In this document: positions 24,517 through 32,569 of the stretch, in pieces | How the letters are laid out: each line of letters begins with the position of its first letter | Position numbering within the stretch: position 1 is the first letter of the stretch | NCBI RefSeq assembly: GCF_000429185.2 | Contig: NZ_AUBJ02000001.1 | Span: 1,860,001 to 1,924,000, forward strand | Source of the DNA: Actinoalloteichus caeruleus DSM 43889 | Lineage (GTDB): Bacteria; Actinomycetota; Actinomycetes; Mycobacteriales; Pseudonocardiaceae | DNA: 64,000 bases | Direction: 5' to 3' | Notes under the pieces: generated by a model | Seen by the model: the letters and a program-made list of their open reading frames with translations, nothing else | Databases searched by the model: none | What the model was told of the DNA's origin: nothing | Made by a program: the position numbers and the translations under genes

Positions 24517-26067
24517 TTACTCCTCCGTGCTGGTGGACTGTGGGGTCGTCACGGTGCGCAGTGCGAGCCCGGCGCAGACCGCGGCGAGCGCGAGAACGGC
24601 TGCTCCGACGACTGCGGCGACGCTGAGGCCGTGCGTGTACGCGTCGAAGGCCTGCCTCAGGAGGAGATCGGCGACCTCCGCCGGGAGTTCCTGGGCGGCG
24701 GCCACGGCCGCTCCGACGGTGTCTCCTGCGGCTTCCGCTGCGTTCTCGGCGCCGGGGACCGGGTTGGCCGTCATCGCGCCGCGATAGATCGTTCCCGCGA
24801 GCGTGCCGAGGGTGGCGATGCCGAGCGCTCCGCCGAATTCGCTGCTGGTCTCGGCGAGGGCCGAAGCCGCACCGGCCTTCTCCGGTGGGGCGGTGGTGAG
24901 CACGAGAGAGGTGACCATGGTCGCCGTCATTCCGACCCCCAGCGTCAGCGTGCTGTAGGCGACGATCAGCAGGCCGACGTGCGAGTCCGGAGTGACCAGG
25001 CTCACCCCGGCGAATCCGACCGCGGCGACCAGGAGCCCGGTCGACACCAGGAGCGCCGGGCGGACCGTGCGCGCGAGCAGGGACGCGATCGCGACGCCGA
25101 GGAAGCTGCCGGCGACGGTGGGCAGCATCCAGAGCGCGGCGGCGAGCGGCGCGAAACCGAGCACCGTCTGCATGAAGGTGACCGAGAGCAGACCCATTCC
25201 GGCGGTGGCGAAGACGACGATGGCGTTGGCGATGATGGACCCGCTGAAGGCCGGGCGGGCGAAGAGGTGGACGTCGATCATCGGGCTCGGTGTTGTCCGC
25301 TGGCGGACGACGAAGAGTGCGGCGAAGATCGCGCCGACGACGATCGCGGCGACGGATGCCCAGCCGGCGCCGTCCTCGGCGGTCTTCTTGATGCCGTAGA
25401 CGAGCGGCAGGATCGCTGCCAGCGACAAAGCGGCGCCGAGCAGGTCGAACCGGCCCGGGTGGGGGTCGCGGGCCTCGCGGATGACGAGCGGGGCGACGAT
25501 GAGCAGCAGAGCCATGACAGGGATGTTGATGAGGAACACCGATCCCCAGTGGAAGTGCTCAAGCAGGAGCCCGCCGATGATCGGCCCGATGGCGACACCG
25601 CCGGTGAACGCGCCGGTCCAGATGCCGACGGCGGTGCGGCGTTGATTCTCGTCGTGGAACATGCCGCGGATGAGGGAGAGGGTGGAAGGCGCAAGGGTCG
25701 CGCCGCCCAGACCGAGGAGTGCGCGGGCCGCGATGAGCATCTCGGCGCTGGACGCGAAAGCGGCGAGCGCCGATGCCGTCCCAAACGCCACGGCGCCGAT
25801 CAGGAGCAGCTTGCGCCGCCCGATCCGGTCTCCGACGCTGCCCATCGTGATGAGCAGTCCGGCCATCACGAACCCGTAGATGTCCATGATCCACAGGTGC
25901 TGACTGGCAGTGGGGGCGAGGTCGGCGCTGATCCATGGGGAGCCCATGAACAGCACGGAGAGGTCCATCGAGGCCAGGAGCGCGGGGAGGATCAGCACGC
26001 TCGTGGCGATCCATTCGCGGGTGGTTGCGAGAGGGGGTGTTGTGAGGGTCACGTCATCACCATACAC
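24517..26067 (-). CDS. MFS transporter of the DHA2 (14-helix) family
   Basis: About 516 residues with some 14 membrane segments. The family signatures of drug:H+ antiporters are present: motif A region GSVGDRIGRRKLLLIGAV, motif B/C area ARALLGLGGATLAPSTLSLI and GAFTGGVAIGPIIGGLLLEHF. Such exporters (EmrB/QacA type) expel amphipathic drugs or metabolites. Two GTG codons, 26067 and 26052, are possible starts; neither has a strong ribosome site. The gene is divergent from a TetR regulator, and a 26-bp palindrome lies directly in front of the start. Adjacent amidohydrolase suggests export coupled to hydrolysis of the compound. Confidence 0.87.
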   Translation of the reverse strand: MYGDDVTLTTPPLATTREWIATSVLILPALLASMDLSVLFMGSPWISADLAPTASQHLWIMDIYGFVMAGLLITMGSVGDRIGRRKLLLIGAVAFGTASALAAFASSAEMLIAARALLGLGGATLAPSTLSLIRGMFHDENQRRTAVGIWTGAFTGGVAIGPIIGGLLLEHFHWGSVFLINIPVMALLLIVAPLVIREARDPHPGRFDLLGAALSLAAILPLVYGIKKTAEDGAGWASVAAIVVGAIFAALFVVRQRTTPSPMIDVHLFARPAFSGSIIANAIVVFATAGMGLLSVTFMQTVLGFAPLAAALWMLPTVAGSFLGVAIASLLARTVRPALLVSTGLLVAAVGFAGVSLVTPDSHVGLLIVAYSTLTLGVGMTATMVTSLVLTTAPPEKAGAASALAETSSEFGGALGIATLGTLAGTIYRGAMTANPVPGAENAAEAAGDTVGAAVAAAQELPAEVADLLLRQAFDAYTHGLSVAAVVGAAVLALAAVCAGLALRTVTTPQSTSTEE

Positions 26068-26093
26068 ACGTCTAATACGCGCGTACCAGACGT
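26068..26093. promoter_or_regulatory. Palindromic TetR-family operator
   Basis: The segment starts ACGTCTAATACGC and ends GCGTACCAGACGT; 24 of 26 bases are symmetrical about the centre at 26080/26081. It lies in the 55-base gap between the MFS and TetR starts, where binding would block both promoters. Autoregulation and repression of the exporter is the usual arrangement for this family. Confidence 0.75.
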
Positions 26094-26122
26094 ACGTACG
26101 GCTTCGGGTTAGGATCGGGAGT

Positions 26123-26707
26123 ATGGGACAGCGTCAGAATCTCCTCGCCGGGGCGAAGCGGTGCATCGCCGAGAAGGGGTACTCGCGTACGACGGCGCGT
26201 GACATCACCGCTGCGTCGGGCGCGAATCTCGCCGCGATCGGCTACCACTTCGGCTCGAAGGAGGCACTGCTCAACGCCGCGGTCCTCGAGTCCTTCGATG
26301 AGTGGGGCACCGCGATCGAGCAGGCTCGCATCGGTTCGGAGGCGGCCGAGCCGCTCGCCCGCCTAGAGCAGTTCCTCGAGGGCTTCCTCGCCGGATCCGT
26401 CGAGCAGCGGGCCACGCTCGTGGCGAGCGTGCAGGCATTCGCCGAAGCGGAGTTCGCGCCCCAGGTGCAGGAGCAGCTCGCCGCGACCTATGAGCGCAAC
26501 CGTCGGAGCATCGCCGCGATGCTGCTCGACATCGAGCCCACCGCCGTCGACGAAGCCGGCCGGCAGCTCGGATCCCTCGTCCTTGCCGTCATCATCGGCA
26601 CCGCTTTGCAGTGGCTCATCGAGCCGGAGGCCACGCCATCCGCATCCGCCCTCATCGCCGCCGTGAGCGCGCTGGCCATGGCGAACGGGCCCGGCGGCAG
26701 CGGTTAG
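26123..26707 (+). CDS. TetR-family transcriptional regulator
   Basis: The 194-residue protein has the TetR DNA-binding domain at residues 5-50: LLAGAKRCIAEKGYSRTTAR, DITAASGANLAAIGYHFGSK and EALLNAAVLE, including the hallmark YHFGSKEALL. The C-terminal ligand/dimer domain is all helical (LARLEQFLEGFLAG, AEAEFAPQVQEQLAATYERN). The ATG at 26123 comes 29 bases after the palindrome. It should repress the divergent MFS-amidohydrolase operon until its ligand binds. Codon use is less extreme in G+C than in genes outside the island, which fits acquisition together with the exporter. Confidence 0.9.
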   Translation: MGQRQNLLAGAKRCIAEKGYSRTTARDITAASGANLAAIGYHFGSKEALLNAAVLESFDEWGTAIEQARIGSEAAEPLARLEQFLEGFLAGSVEQRATLVASVQAFAEAEFAPQVQEQLAATYERNRRSIAAMLLDIEPTAVDEAGRQLGSLVLAVIIGTALQWLIEPEATPSASALIAAVSALAMANGPGGSG

Positions 26708-26714
26708 CCGAGGG

Positions 26715-26975
26715 GAGGTCGTGGAGCGAATCCTCCGCGTGTGCGGACCGGGCCGACGCCACTGGGTGACATCGCAGAAGCGCCGCTCGACGAGGTTGCG
26801 GCCCTTGTGGTCGACTGCGTCGATCCCAGGTGGTCGCCCTCCGCGCGACCGCGTCGTTTCCGATGAGCCTGCTGATCGCGCGGTTGCGGGATCTCGACGC
26901 GGATGCCGCGGTCGCGCAGGTGGCTGAGGATCGCTCGCGAGGAATATGCCTTGTCGCCATGGACGAGCTACATCG
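26715..26975 (-). pseudogene. IS5-type transposase remnant
   Basis: Read on the minus strand, the DNA encodes GDKAYSSRAILSHLRDRGIR, then VEIPQPRDQQAHRKRRGRAE. After a frame change near 26830 it continues IDAVDHKGRNLVERRFC and DVTQWR. These are the C-terminal motifs of IS5-family transposases (the KAYSS and GRNxVER-x-F elements with the last catalytic Glu). The 5' two thirds are missing and no terminal inverted repeats were recognised. It lies directly after the TetR gene and is a decayed fragment of an insertion sequence. Confidence 0.7.
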
Positions 26976-27038
26976 CGCGGTCCCTGCTGGAAGCCGGCGG
27001 TTTCAGACCGCGACTACACCCCTGATGACGACGAGCCG

Positions 27039-27761
27039 TCAAACGCTGACGTGAGCAAGCGCGGCCAGTGGCGTGGCCAGGTCTGCTGCGAGTCCCGGGT
27101 CGTGGAGGGCGACCTCGTCAGCAAGCGCACTGACGAGAGCTGTGTGCGAGCGCGCCAGCTCTGGTTCTGCCTGGGACACGGCGCGCGCCTGCCGCAAGAC
27201 GGTCAGGAAGGGCGTGGGCAGACGATCGGCGTCACGGCCATGATGTGGGTTGAGGCCATGCCGCATGCATGCGAGAACAAGGAGCTGATCGCGAAGTTGG
27301 TCAAGCATCATGGTTGCTTGCCATACGCGTCTGCGAGCGATCGCTGAACGCGAGTGCAGTGCGTAGAGCCAGGCCATCCCGATCTCGCGTGATGCCTCCG
27401 GCTCCCGGGGCTCGGTCGAGGGCTGAGGGGTGCCGAAGAGCAACCTGAATCCGGACTCAGTGGCTCGGAACTGGTCCTCGGGCCAGAACGATACGTCGAT
27501 CTGCAGTGAGGACGCGAGAAGGAAGACGCGATAGAGCACACCGCCAGCGATGACGTCCAGGTGGTGCGCCGCACCGCGCAGGTCGTAGAACTGTGAGGTC
27601 CACCGACTCGCCACTTCCGCGGGGTCGGTGTCACGACGCACTTGCAGCACCAAGTCGATGTCGGACCAGGCGTCCTCGCGCCCAGTCGCCGCCGAGCCTA
27701 CGAGCGCGGCGTCCACCACATCGTCGTCTGCGTGAGCTGCCTCGATCAGCTCCTTGCGCAA
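27039..27761 (-). CDS. Nucleotidyltransferase-domain protein (aminoglycoside adenylyltransferase-like)
   Basis: The 240-residue protein has the polymerase-beta-type motif GSAATGREDAWSDIDLVLQV near residues 22-41 (GS...D-x-D) and the third carboxylate region in LQIDVSFWPEDQ. A helical C-terminal part follows (REIGMAWLYALHSRSAIAR, ATMMLDQLRDQLLVLACMRH), as in small nucleotidyltransferases related to AadA/LinB. Substrate and resistance role unknown. The first codon is TTG at 27761. The reading frame continues upstream without a better start, so the true N-terminus may be lost or differently placed. It sits between a transposase remnant and a recombinase-like HTH fragment. Confidence 0.65.
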   Translation of the reverse strand: MRKELIEAAHADDDVVDAALVGSAATGREDAWSDIDLVLQVRRDTDPAEVASRWTSQFYDLRGAAHHLDVIAGGVLYRVFLLASSLQIDVSFWPEDQFRATESGFRLLFGTPQPSTEPREPEASREIGMAWLYALHSRSAIARRRVWQATMMLDQLRDQLLVLACMRHGLNPHHGRDADRLPTPFLTVLRQARAVSQAEPELARSHTALVSALADEVALHDPGLAADLATPLAALAHVSV

Positions 27762-27938
27762 CTGCTCGCGCTCGACGGTGTGAACATGCCGACAAGCCTA
27801 CGGCGGCCCGCCCGTCGCGCCACGATCACTCCGCTCGACTTGACGTTGAGGCATGGAACCCGCTGGTGAGGATGTCTACCGGCCTCCATCAGACTCGACC
27901 CGTCGGTGTGCAACTCGACGGCTTCGCCGAGGTCGCAC

Positions 27939-28106
27939 TCATTTGAGACCGCGTCTGCGGATCGGGATCGAACGGCGGACCAGACGGGCCGCCGCCGTGC
28001 GGCGGTGAACGCTGAACCGCTCGCCCAGCTCCACCAGCGTTGCGCCCTTCTGGTAGAGAGCTACCAGCTCGTCTACCTGTGCTGGGCTCAGAAAGGTTTG
28101 AGTCAT
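27939..28106 (-). CDS. Short helix-turn-helix protein, recombinase-associated
   Basis: The 55-residue product reads MTQTFLSPAQVDELVALYQK, then GATLVELGERFSVHRRTAAA, then RLVRRSIPIRRRGLK. It is a single resolvase/Hin-type helix-turn-helix. Such small proteins are commonly found beside serine recombinases and integrases of actinobacterial mobile elements. The open frame reaches up to 28268, but that part is not protein-like. Its position at the right edge of the lower-GC island mirrors the recombinase relic at 20.3-20.6 kb. Confidence 0.55.
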   Translation of the reverse strand: MTQTFLSPAQVDELVALYQKGATLVELGERFSVHRRTAAARLVRRSIPIRRRGLK

Positions 28107-28275
28107 CCCAACCGCACGCACCATCCGACCCCGCTCGTCTACTACGGACGGCTCCAAGGACCTGCGGTCCCGCTGGTAGACGCCCCGCGACCTGCGAGAA
28201 GACACGGTTCTCAGGGCCGGGCAGGGGTTCTCGAACTCTCTACGGAGGTCCGACGGTGGTGGTGACACCTCTGCC

Positions 28276-28647
28276 GTGACGCGGAAGATGACGGGTAGCG
28301 TCCATCAGTTCAAGGTCGCAGCGGCCGCAGGCAAGGTCTCGATCGACCGGGACAGCGCCGAAGCAATGGCCACCAAGGTTGATGCCATCGCTGACCGAGC
28401 AGAACGTCGACTGGGCTACTTCCGTTTCTTGCGGCAGGACGTGAAGCTGGGTTCGAGCCCGGTGGCGAAACTGATGTCCCAGCAGGATCAAGCCTCCGCA
28501 GCCGGTTTCCCTGACTCCGCCTACGAAAACCTACTGCTCTACATCGAAACACTGCGGGATCTCGCTTCCGCTATTCGGGCGAGTGCGCGCGCGACGAGTC
28601 AGACCGACGAGGACAGCGCCGCATCGATGAACCAGATTGACAGGTGA
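28276..28647 (+). CDS. Small helical protein resembling ESX/WXG100-associated proteins
   Basis: The 123-residue protein (GTG start at 28276, or ATG 28288) has no membrane segment and consists of long amphipathic helices: SVHQFKVAAAAGKVSIDRDS, AMATKVDAIADRAERRLGYF, ETLRDLASAIRASARATSQ and a tail DEDSAASMNQ. This pattern is common for small proteins encoded just before DUF3558 lipoproteins in Pseudonocardiales and is reminiscent of ESX-secreted helical hairpins. The family assignment is tentative. Its stop overlaps the possible GTG start of the next gene, which supports a two-gene operon. Confidence 0.55.
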   Translation: MTRKMTGSVHQFKVAAAAGKVSIDRDSAEAMATKVDAIADRAERRLGYFRFLRQDVKLGSSPVAKLMSQQDQASAAGFPDSAYENLLLYIETLRDLASAIRASARATSQTDEDSAASMNQIDR

Positions 28648-28655
28648 GGAGGACG

Positions 28656-29255
28656 ATGTTGCGAATCGGCCCGGCGAGTCGGTGGGCGGTGGTGGCCCTC
28701 GCCGCGTGCACGGCCTCAGCTTGTGCCCAGGAAAGCGCTGGTAGAGCCATCGATTCCACGGATATCCCGGAGAACACGGTTGGCACCGGGACTCCTCCCA
28801 CTTCCTCGCGCCCTCCGGGGGACACGGCTCCCGGGGACGTCGGAGCGGAACTCGAGGCCACACATCCCTGTGAGGTACTTCCCGAGCACGAGGTGACGGC
28901 ACTGGGATTTGACCCGGAAAGCGCGCACTTCGACGATTTCGGAATCATTTACTCGTGCTGGTACGAGCCCCTTCCAACCGGCCAGGGAAACCTCACGCTC
29001 CAACTCGATGCGAACAAGGGAGTGGATACGATCAACCTGACTGGTTTCTCCGCGAACGAGATCCAGGTCGGCTCCCTACGGGCACTGCGCATCACCGACG
29101 ATCTGGACCCTCGCGTGTGCCAGGTGGCGCTGGCGTTGGACGAGGAGGTCCACGTCTCGGTGATGGTGAGCTTCGTGGAGGACACGGAGGAGGCGTGTCG
29201 TCTCGCCGAGGCGGCCGGTGCGCTGGCCGAACAGTACCTGCCGAGCGCACGCTAG
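28656..29255 (+). CDS. DUF3558-family lipoprotein
   Basis: The ATG at 28656 has GAGGAGG four bases upstream; an in-frame GTG at 28644 is less likely. The product has a lipoprotein signal (AVVALAACTASAC, cysteine near residue 23), a Pro/Thr/Ser linker and the DUF3558 domain: HPCEVLPEHEVTALGF, YSCWYEPL, LNLTGFSANEI-like strand and CQVALALDEEVHVSVMVSF ... EEACRLAEAAGALAEQYLP. Members are surface lipoproteins largely limited to mycolic-acid bacteria and Pseudonocardiales, with unknown function. Its 3' end and the following 90 bases recur at 30.97-31.22 kb. Confidence 0.82.
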   Translation: MLRIGPASRWAVVALAACTASACAQESAGRAIDSTDIPENTVGTGTPPTSSRPPGDTAPGDVGAELEATHPCEVLPEHEVTALGFDPESAHFDDFGIIYSCWYEPLPTGQGNLTLQLDANKGVDTINLTGFSANEIQVGSLRALRITDDLDPRVCQVALALDEEVHVSVMVSFVEDTEEACRLAEAAGALAEQYLPSAR

Positions 29256-29349
29256 CCGCAGGAGCGCGCCTCGCCTCCCCTCCGGCAGGAAAGGAACCGT
29301 CCGCATGTCGTTGTCGCTGGTGGAGGTCTGGGAGCGCTACCCGGTGAGC
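29092..29349 (+). repeat. Segmental duplication, copy A
   Basis: These 258 bases hold the 3' end of the DUF3558 gene, a spacer with the conserved block CCTCCGGCAGGAAAGGAACC and the first 13 codons of a methyltransferase gene (MSLSLVEVWERYP). The same string, about 80% alike by eye, occurs at 30970-31224. The coding sequence after 29349 does not match the methyltransferase any more, so this copy is truncated. The rest of the gap to 29610 shows no gene. Confidence 0.8.
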
Positions 29350-29610
29350 AGCAGGTCCAGGCCGCCGGCCCGGCGGACGCCGACGCGTGCCGCCAGGAAC
29401 CAGCCTGGCCTACGAGCTGGCACGCTGCTGGCGGGGGCGTCCCGGCTCGTTCCTCACCGCAGGACGCGGCGACCCGCGAGTCCGTGCCCCTCGCCGTTCG
29501 CCGTCGAAGTCGCGGTTCCACGGGCTGCTCGGCCAGACATGGTGCACCCGCCCCCACCGGGCCGGGCGCGCCACGTTCTTGGTGCGAGGCGTCGCCGAGG
29601 CGGTGACCGG

Positions 29611-30815
29611 TCAGGGCGTGGCGACCATGCGGACGTGGTGCTTGTCGATGATCACGCCGGTGGGCAGGTTCTCGTCGGCCGTTCCGGCGGGGTAGGCGGT
29701 GATGACGGGCTGGGCGGCGCGGTCGCGGTCGAAGCGGCGGATCTGGGCGACCAGCCGCTCGGCGAGTTGGGCGGCGGCGGGGCCGTGTCCGGTGGCGCCG
29801 AGTTCGTAACGGCGTTCGCCGTCCTGGTCGATGGGGCGAGGCTTGGTGAGGTAGGCCAGGGAGCCGCCCTCGACGATCGCGGGCGTGCGGTAGGCGAAGG
29901 CGGGGTGGCAGAGACCAGCCTTGATGGCCTCGTCTTCGGCGTCGAGGCGGCAGGTGCCGGGTTCGATGGCGGTCAGCCAAAGCCAGATGTGGTCGAAGGG
30001 CTCGTCAGCGACCACGGAGGCGCCGGACCACACGGTGCTCTCGGGTCCGGTGAACACCTCGTGCAGGGCGGCCGGGTCGATGTTCTGATCGGTGTCCCAG
30101 TACAGCACGACGTTCTCGACGACCGTGCCGGTCCGCTCGCCGGTGGGCACGATGCCGATCATGGGGATGAACCCGCAGAGCTGGCTGTTGGTCGCGCGCA
30201 GGTGCGTGTCCTGACGGGTGAAGGCGACGCTGCGGGCCTGCCCGCGCCAGTGCGACGGGACTACCAGTGTGCCGCCGGGGGTGAGCTGGTCGAACCAGGC
30301 CGGGGGCAGGTCCCACGGCCCGACGGTGACGATGACCTTGTCGTAGGGGGCATGGTCCGGTGCGCCCAGGGCGCCGTCGCCGGTGATCACCCGCACCCGG
30401 TCGTAGCCGGTGTCGGCCAGAGTGCGGCGGGCGTGGTCGGTGACGTCGGGGTGGATGTCGACGGTGGTGACGCTGCCGGTCGGTCCGACGAGTTCGGCGA
30501 GGAGGGCGGCGTTGTATCCGGTTCCGCACCGATTTCCAGCACGTGTTCTCCGGGGCGCGGATCGAGTTGGCCGAGCATCATCGCCACCACCGTGGGCACG
30601 GAGATGCAGCTGGCCGGCCGGTCCTTGCCGGGCTTGATGGTGATCGCCTTGTTGGCGTACGCCTCCTCGACCGAGGCGTCGGGCACGAACCGGTGCCGGG
30701 GGACGGCGCGGAACGCCTGCTCGATGCGCTCGGAGGGCAGGTGACCGGCGGTGCGGATGTGGTTGATCATCTGCTCGCGCAGGTCCTCGGGGCAGGTGCT
30801 GGTGGCGTTGGTCAT
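29611..30815 (-). pseudogene. Frameshifted LanSA/FxLD-type protein O-methyltransferase
   Basis: The gene starts at ATG 30815 with MTNATSTCPEDLREQMINHI, followed by FRAVPRHRFVPDASVEEAYA and KPASCISVPTVVAMML-like sequence, the signature of PIMT-like (protein-L-isoaspartate) methyltransferases used in FxLD lanthipeptide systems. Motif I then breaks: HVLEIGA changes frame, and the correct continuation GTGYNAALLAELVGPTGSV is read one base over. Insertion of a single G near 30524 restores a 402-codon frame ending at 29611 with VTAYPAGTADENLPTGVIIDK-like sequence. LanSA enzymes methylate an Asp of a lanthipeptide to form aspartimide/isoaspartate. No precursor, LanB or LanC is beside it. It may be inactive or a sequencing error. 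Confidence 0.8.
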
Positions 30816-30969
30816 CCGGTTCCCTTCCGTGGGTTGTGGTGCCGCGCGAGAGCGACAGAACAGCACGCTGGCAGACCACCACGTCATCAGCACCGGGCAG
30901 CTGGTCCAATGCCTGGACCTGATTCCACGCCCGATCGAGTGGTTCGGTGTCGGGCGGTCTCGTCCCGCG

Positions 30970-31224
30970 TCACCAACGATCTGGACCTCGCGTCTGCCAG
31001 GGAGCGCGGGAGTTGGACGAGGAGTTCCACGTCTCGGTGGTGGTGAGCGTCGCGGCGGACACGGAGGAGGCGTGTCGTTTCGCCGAGGAGGGTGGTGTGC
31101 TGGCCGAGCAGTACCTGCCGGGCGCACGCTGGCCGTGGGAGCACCCCGCGTCCCCTCCGGCAGGAAAGGAACCGTCCGCATGTCGTCGTCGCTGGTGGAG
31201 CTCTGGGGGCGCGGCGCGGTGAGC
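30970..31224 (+). repeat. Segmental duplication, copy B
   Basis: These 255 bases repeat the segment at 29092-29349: a damaged 3' end of a DUF3558 gene (reading ELDEEFHVSVVVSVAADTEE), the same ribosome-site spacer with AGGAAAGGAACCGTCCGCAT and the start of a methyltransferase gene. Here the methyltransferase continues. The DUF3558 part has no 5' half and is out of frame, so it is a relic. Confidence 0.8.
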
Positions 31225-31813
31225 GGAAAGCCCCGCAGGGCGACCACCGGTCGTGAGGCGAGGACCTGGCTGCGCTGGACCCAGTACGCCGACCACGGCC
31301 CGGACGGGACCGTGCTCGGTCCAGTAGCCGGGCGCGCGGTGTTGGACCTGGGATCGGGCAGGGGGGACGACCTCGCTCACCTCGTGACCCTCGGAGCCAC
31401 CGGGGTCGGTGTCGACGTCGCCCCCACCCGTGAGGAGGTCGCGCGGGAACGCTGGGGCCATCTGCCAGGTGTGGAGTTCCGCGCGGCCGAGGCCACCGCT
31501 TTCCTCGTGGACGGCGGGGACGTTCGTAGTGGTGCTGTCGATCTTCGGTGCCGTGTGGTTCACGGACCCGGACATCCTGCTGCCGCTCGTGCGGGAACGG
31601 ATGATTCTCGGGGGAGTTCTGGCGTTCTCCCACCTGCCGCCGGGAAGCCAGGGGCCACGCCCTGGCGACGCGGGTATGCGGCACGACCACTCCCCCGACG
31701 AGTGGGCACGATTCCTTCCTGGTCACGGCTTCTCCGAGGTGGGCGTGTCACTGGTCGGCCCGCCTCCGGGCAGGGCCGTGGGCACGACGCTCGGGCGTGC
31801 CAGGGCGGCCTGA
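31180..31813 (+). pseudogene. Frameshifted class I SAM methyltransferase
   Basis: From ATG 31180 the frame reads MSSSLVELWGRGAVSGKPRR and then motif I AVLDLGSGRGDDLAHLVTLG and GVGVDVAPTREEVARERW, up to AEATAFLVDGGD. Near 31520 the frame is lost. The continuation VVVLSIFGAVWFTDPDILLP, LVRERMILGGVLAFSHLPPG and WARFLPGHGFSEVGV is in the next frame and ends at 31813. The length is not a multiple of three, consistent with a one-base insertion or a two-base deletion. Homologues of this type are simple Rossmann methyltransferases of unknown substrate. It was probably the partner of the DUF3558 gene before the duplication. Confidence 0.78.
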
Positions 31814-31990
31814 CCGGCTGGGCGTGCGCGCCTCCCCTCGCGCGCCCGCCGGATGTGCCGGAGTGCTGCCCCTGAGCCGCACGTCCGCGGGGTGGGGCCG
31901 CCGGTCTCGGCCTGGTTCGGCGCTGTCCTCTGGCGGTCCACCAGGCCTCACCTGGGTGGGAGGCGCGTTCGGACCCGTACCGGGGGCGGG

Positions 31991-32470
31991 TCAGCGGGTG
32001 CGGGCGTAGTGGCGGCGGGCCTTCTCGCGGTTGCCGCAGACGGCCATCGAACACCAGCGGGCGCGGTTGGCGCGGCTGCGGTCGAACAGGAACAGCTGGC
32101 ACCCGTCGTTGGCGCAGGGGCGGAGCCGGCCGGGTTGGTGTTCCTCGGTCGCCGCCCAGGCGAGGACGATCTCGACCGCCAGCCGGGCGTGCGGGGGAGT
32201 CTCGAGCGTCCAGCGGAGACCGTCCGGCGTGGCCTCCGGGATCTGGCGAACCCCTTCGAGGAGTGGCGCCAGCGTGGCGGGCGAACTCGCTCCGGTCACC
32301 ACGTCCCGCAGGGCGTCCCGCGCCGCGCGCAACAGCGCCAGCTCCGCGGGGCTGCCGTCGCCGCCGTGGTCCCGTGCCCAGCGCGCGCCTCGGGTCGGGT
32401 CGCCGAGCGCGTCCTGTTCCTCGCCGTTGACCAGTGGCCTGCTGTTGAGCAGGTCCAGCAGCGCGTCCAC
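31991..32470 (-). CDS. CGNR zinc-finger regulator (ABATE domain)
   Basis: The 159-residue protein has an N-terminal ABATE-type domain (ALLDLLNSRPL, ELALLRAARDALRDVVTG) and the C-terminal zinc finger CANDGCQLFLFDRSRANRAR followed by WCSMAVCGNREKARRHYAR, including the family name-giving CGNR motif. Such proteins are putative stress-related transcription factors. It is divergent from the alpha/beta hydrolase; both starts share a 99-base spacer with repeated TAACC elements, suggesting that it controls itself and the hydrolase. Confidence 0.85.
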   Translation of the reverse strand: MDALLDLLNSRPLVNGEEQDALGDPTRGARWARDHGGDGSPAELALLRAARDALRDVVTGASSPATLAPLLEGVRQIPEATPDGLRWTLETPPHARLAVEIVLAWAATEEHQPGRLRPCANDGCQLFLFDRSRANRARWCSMAVCGNREKARRHYARTR

Positions 32471-32480
32471 CGAACACCAC

Positions 32481-32567
32481 CTAACCTCATCGAGTCCTTT
32501 GACAGGTTATCCGATCCCGTGCTTGCATGACGAGCAACTAACCGGATCGAACAATAAAAGAGGTTAG
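32481..32567. promoter_or_regulatory. Shared control region with inverted TAACC elements
   Basis: CTAACCTC (32481-32488) and its exact complement GAGGTTAG (32560-32567) frame the spacer. Two further copies lie inside in opposite orientation: AGGTTA at 32504-32509 and CTAACC at 32538-32543. A -35-like TTGACA is at 32499-32504, with no clear -10 partner. The arrangement suggests a dimeric regulator bound at two sites, the divergently encoded CGNR protein being the obvious candidate. Confidence 0.5.
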
Positions 32568-32569
32568 AT

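Noticed and set aside
32499-32528. Sigma-70-like promoter TTGACA for the alpha/beta hydrolase
   Set aside because: The -35 element is perfect, but no acceptable -10 element lies 16-18 bases downstream, so it was not listed as a separate promoter.
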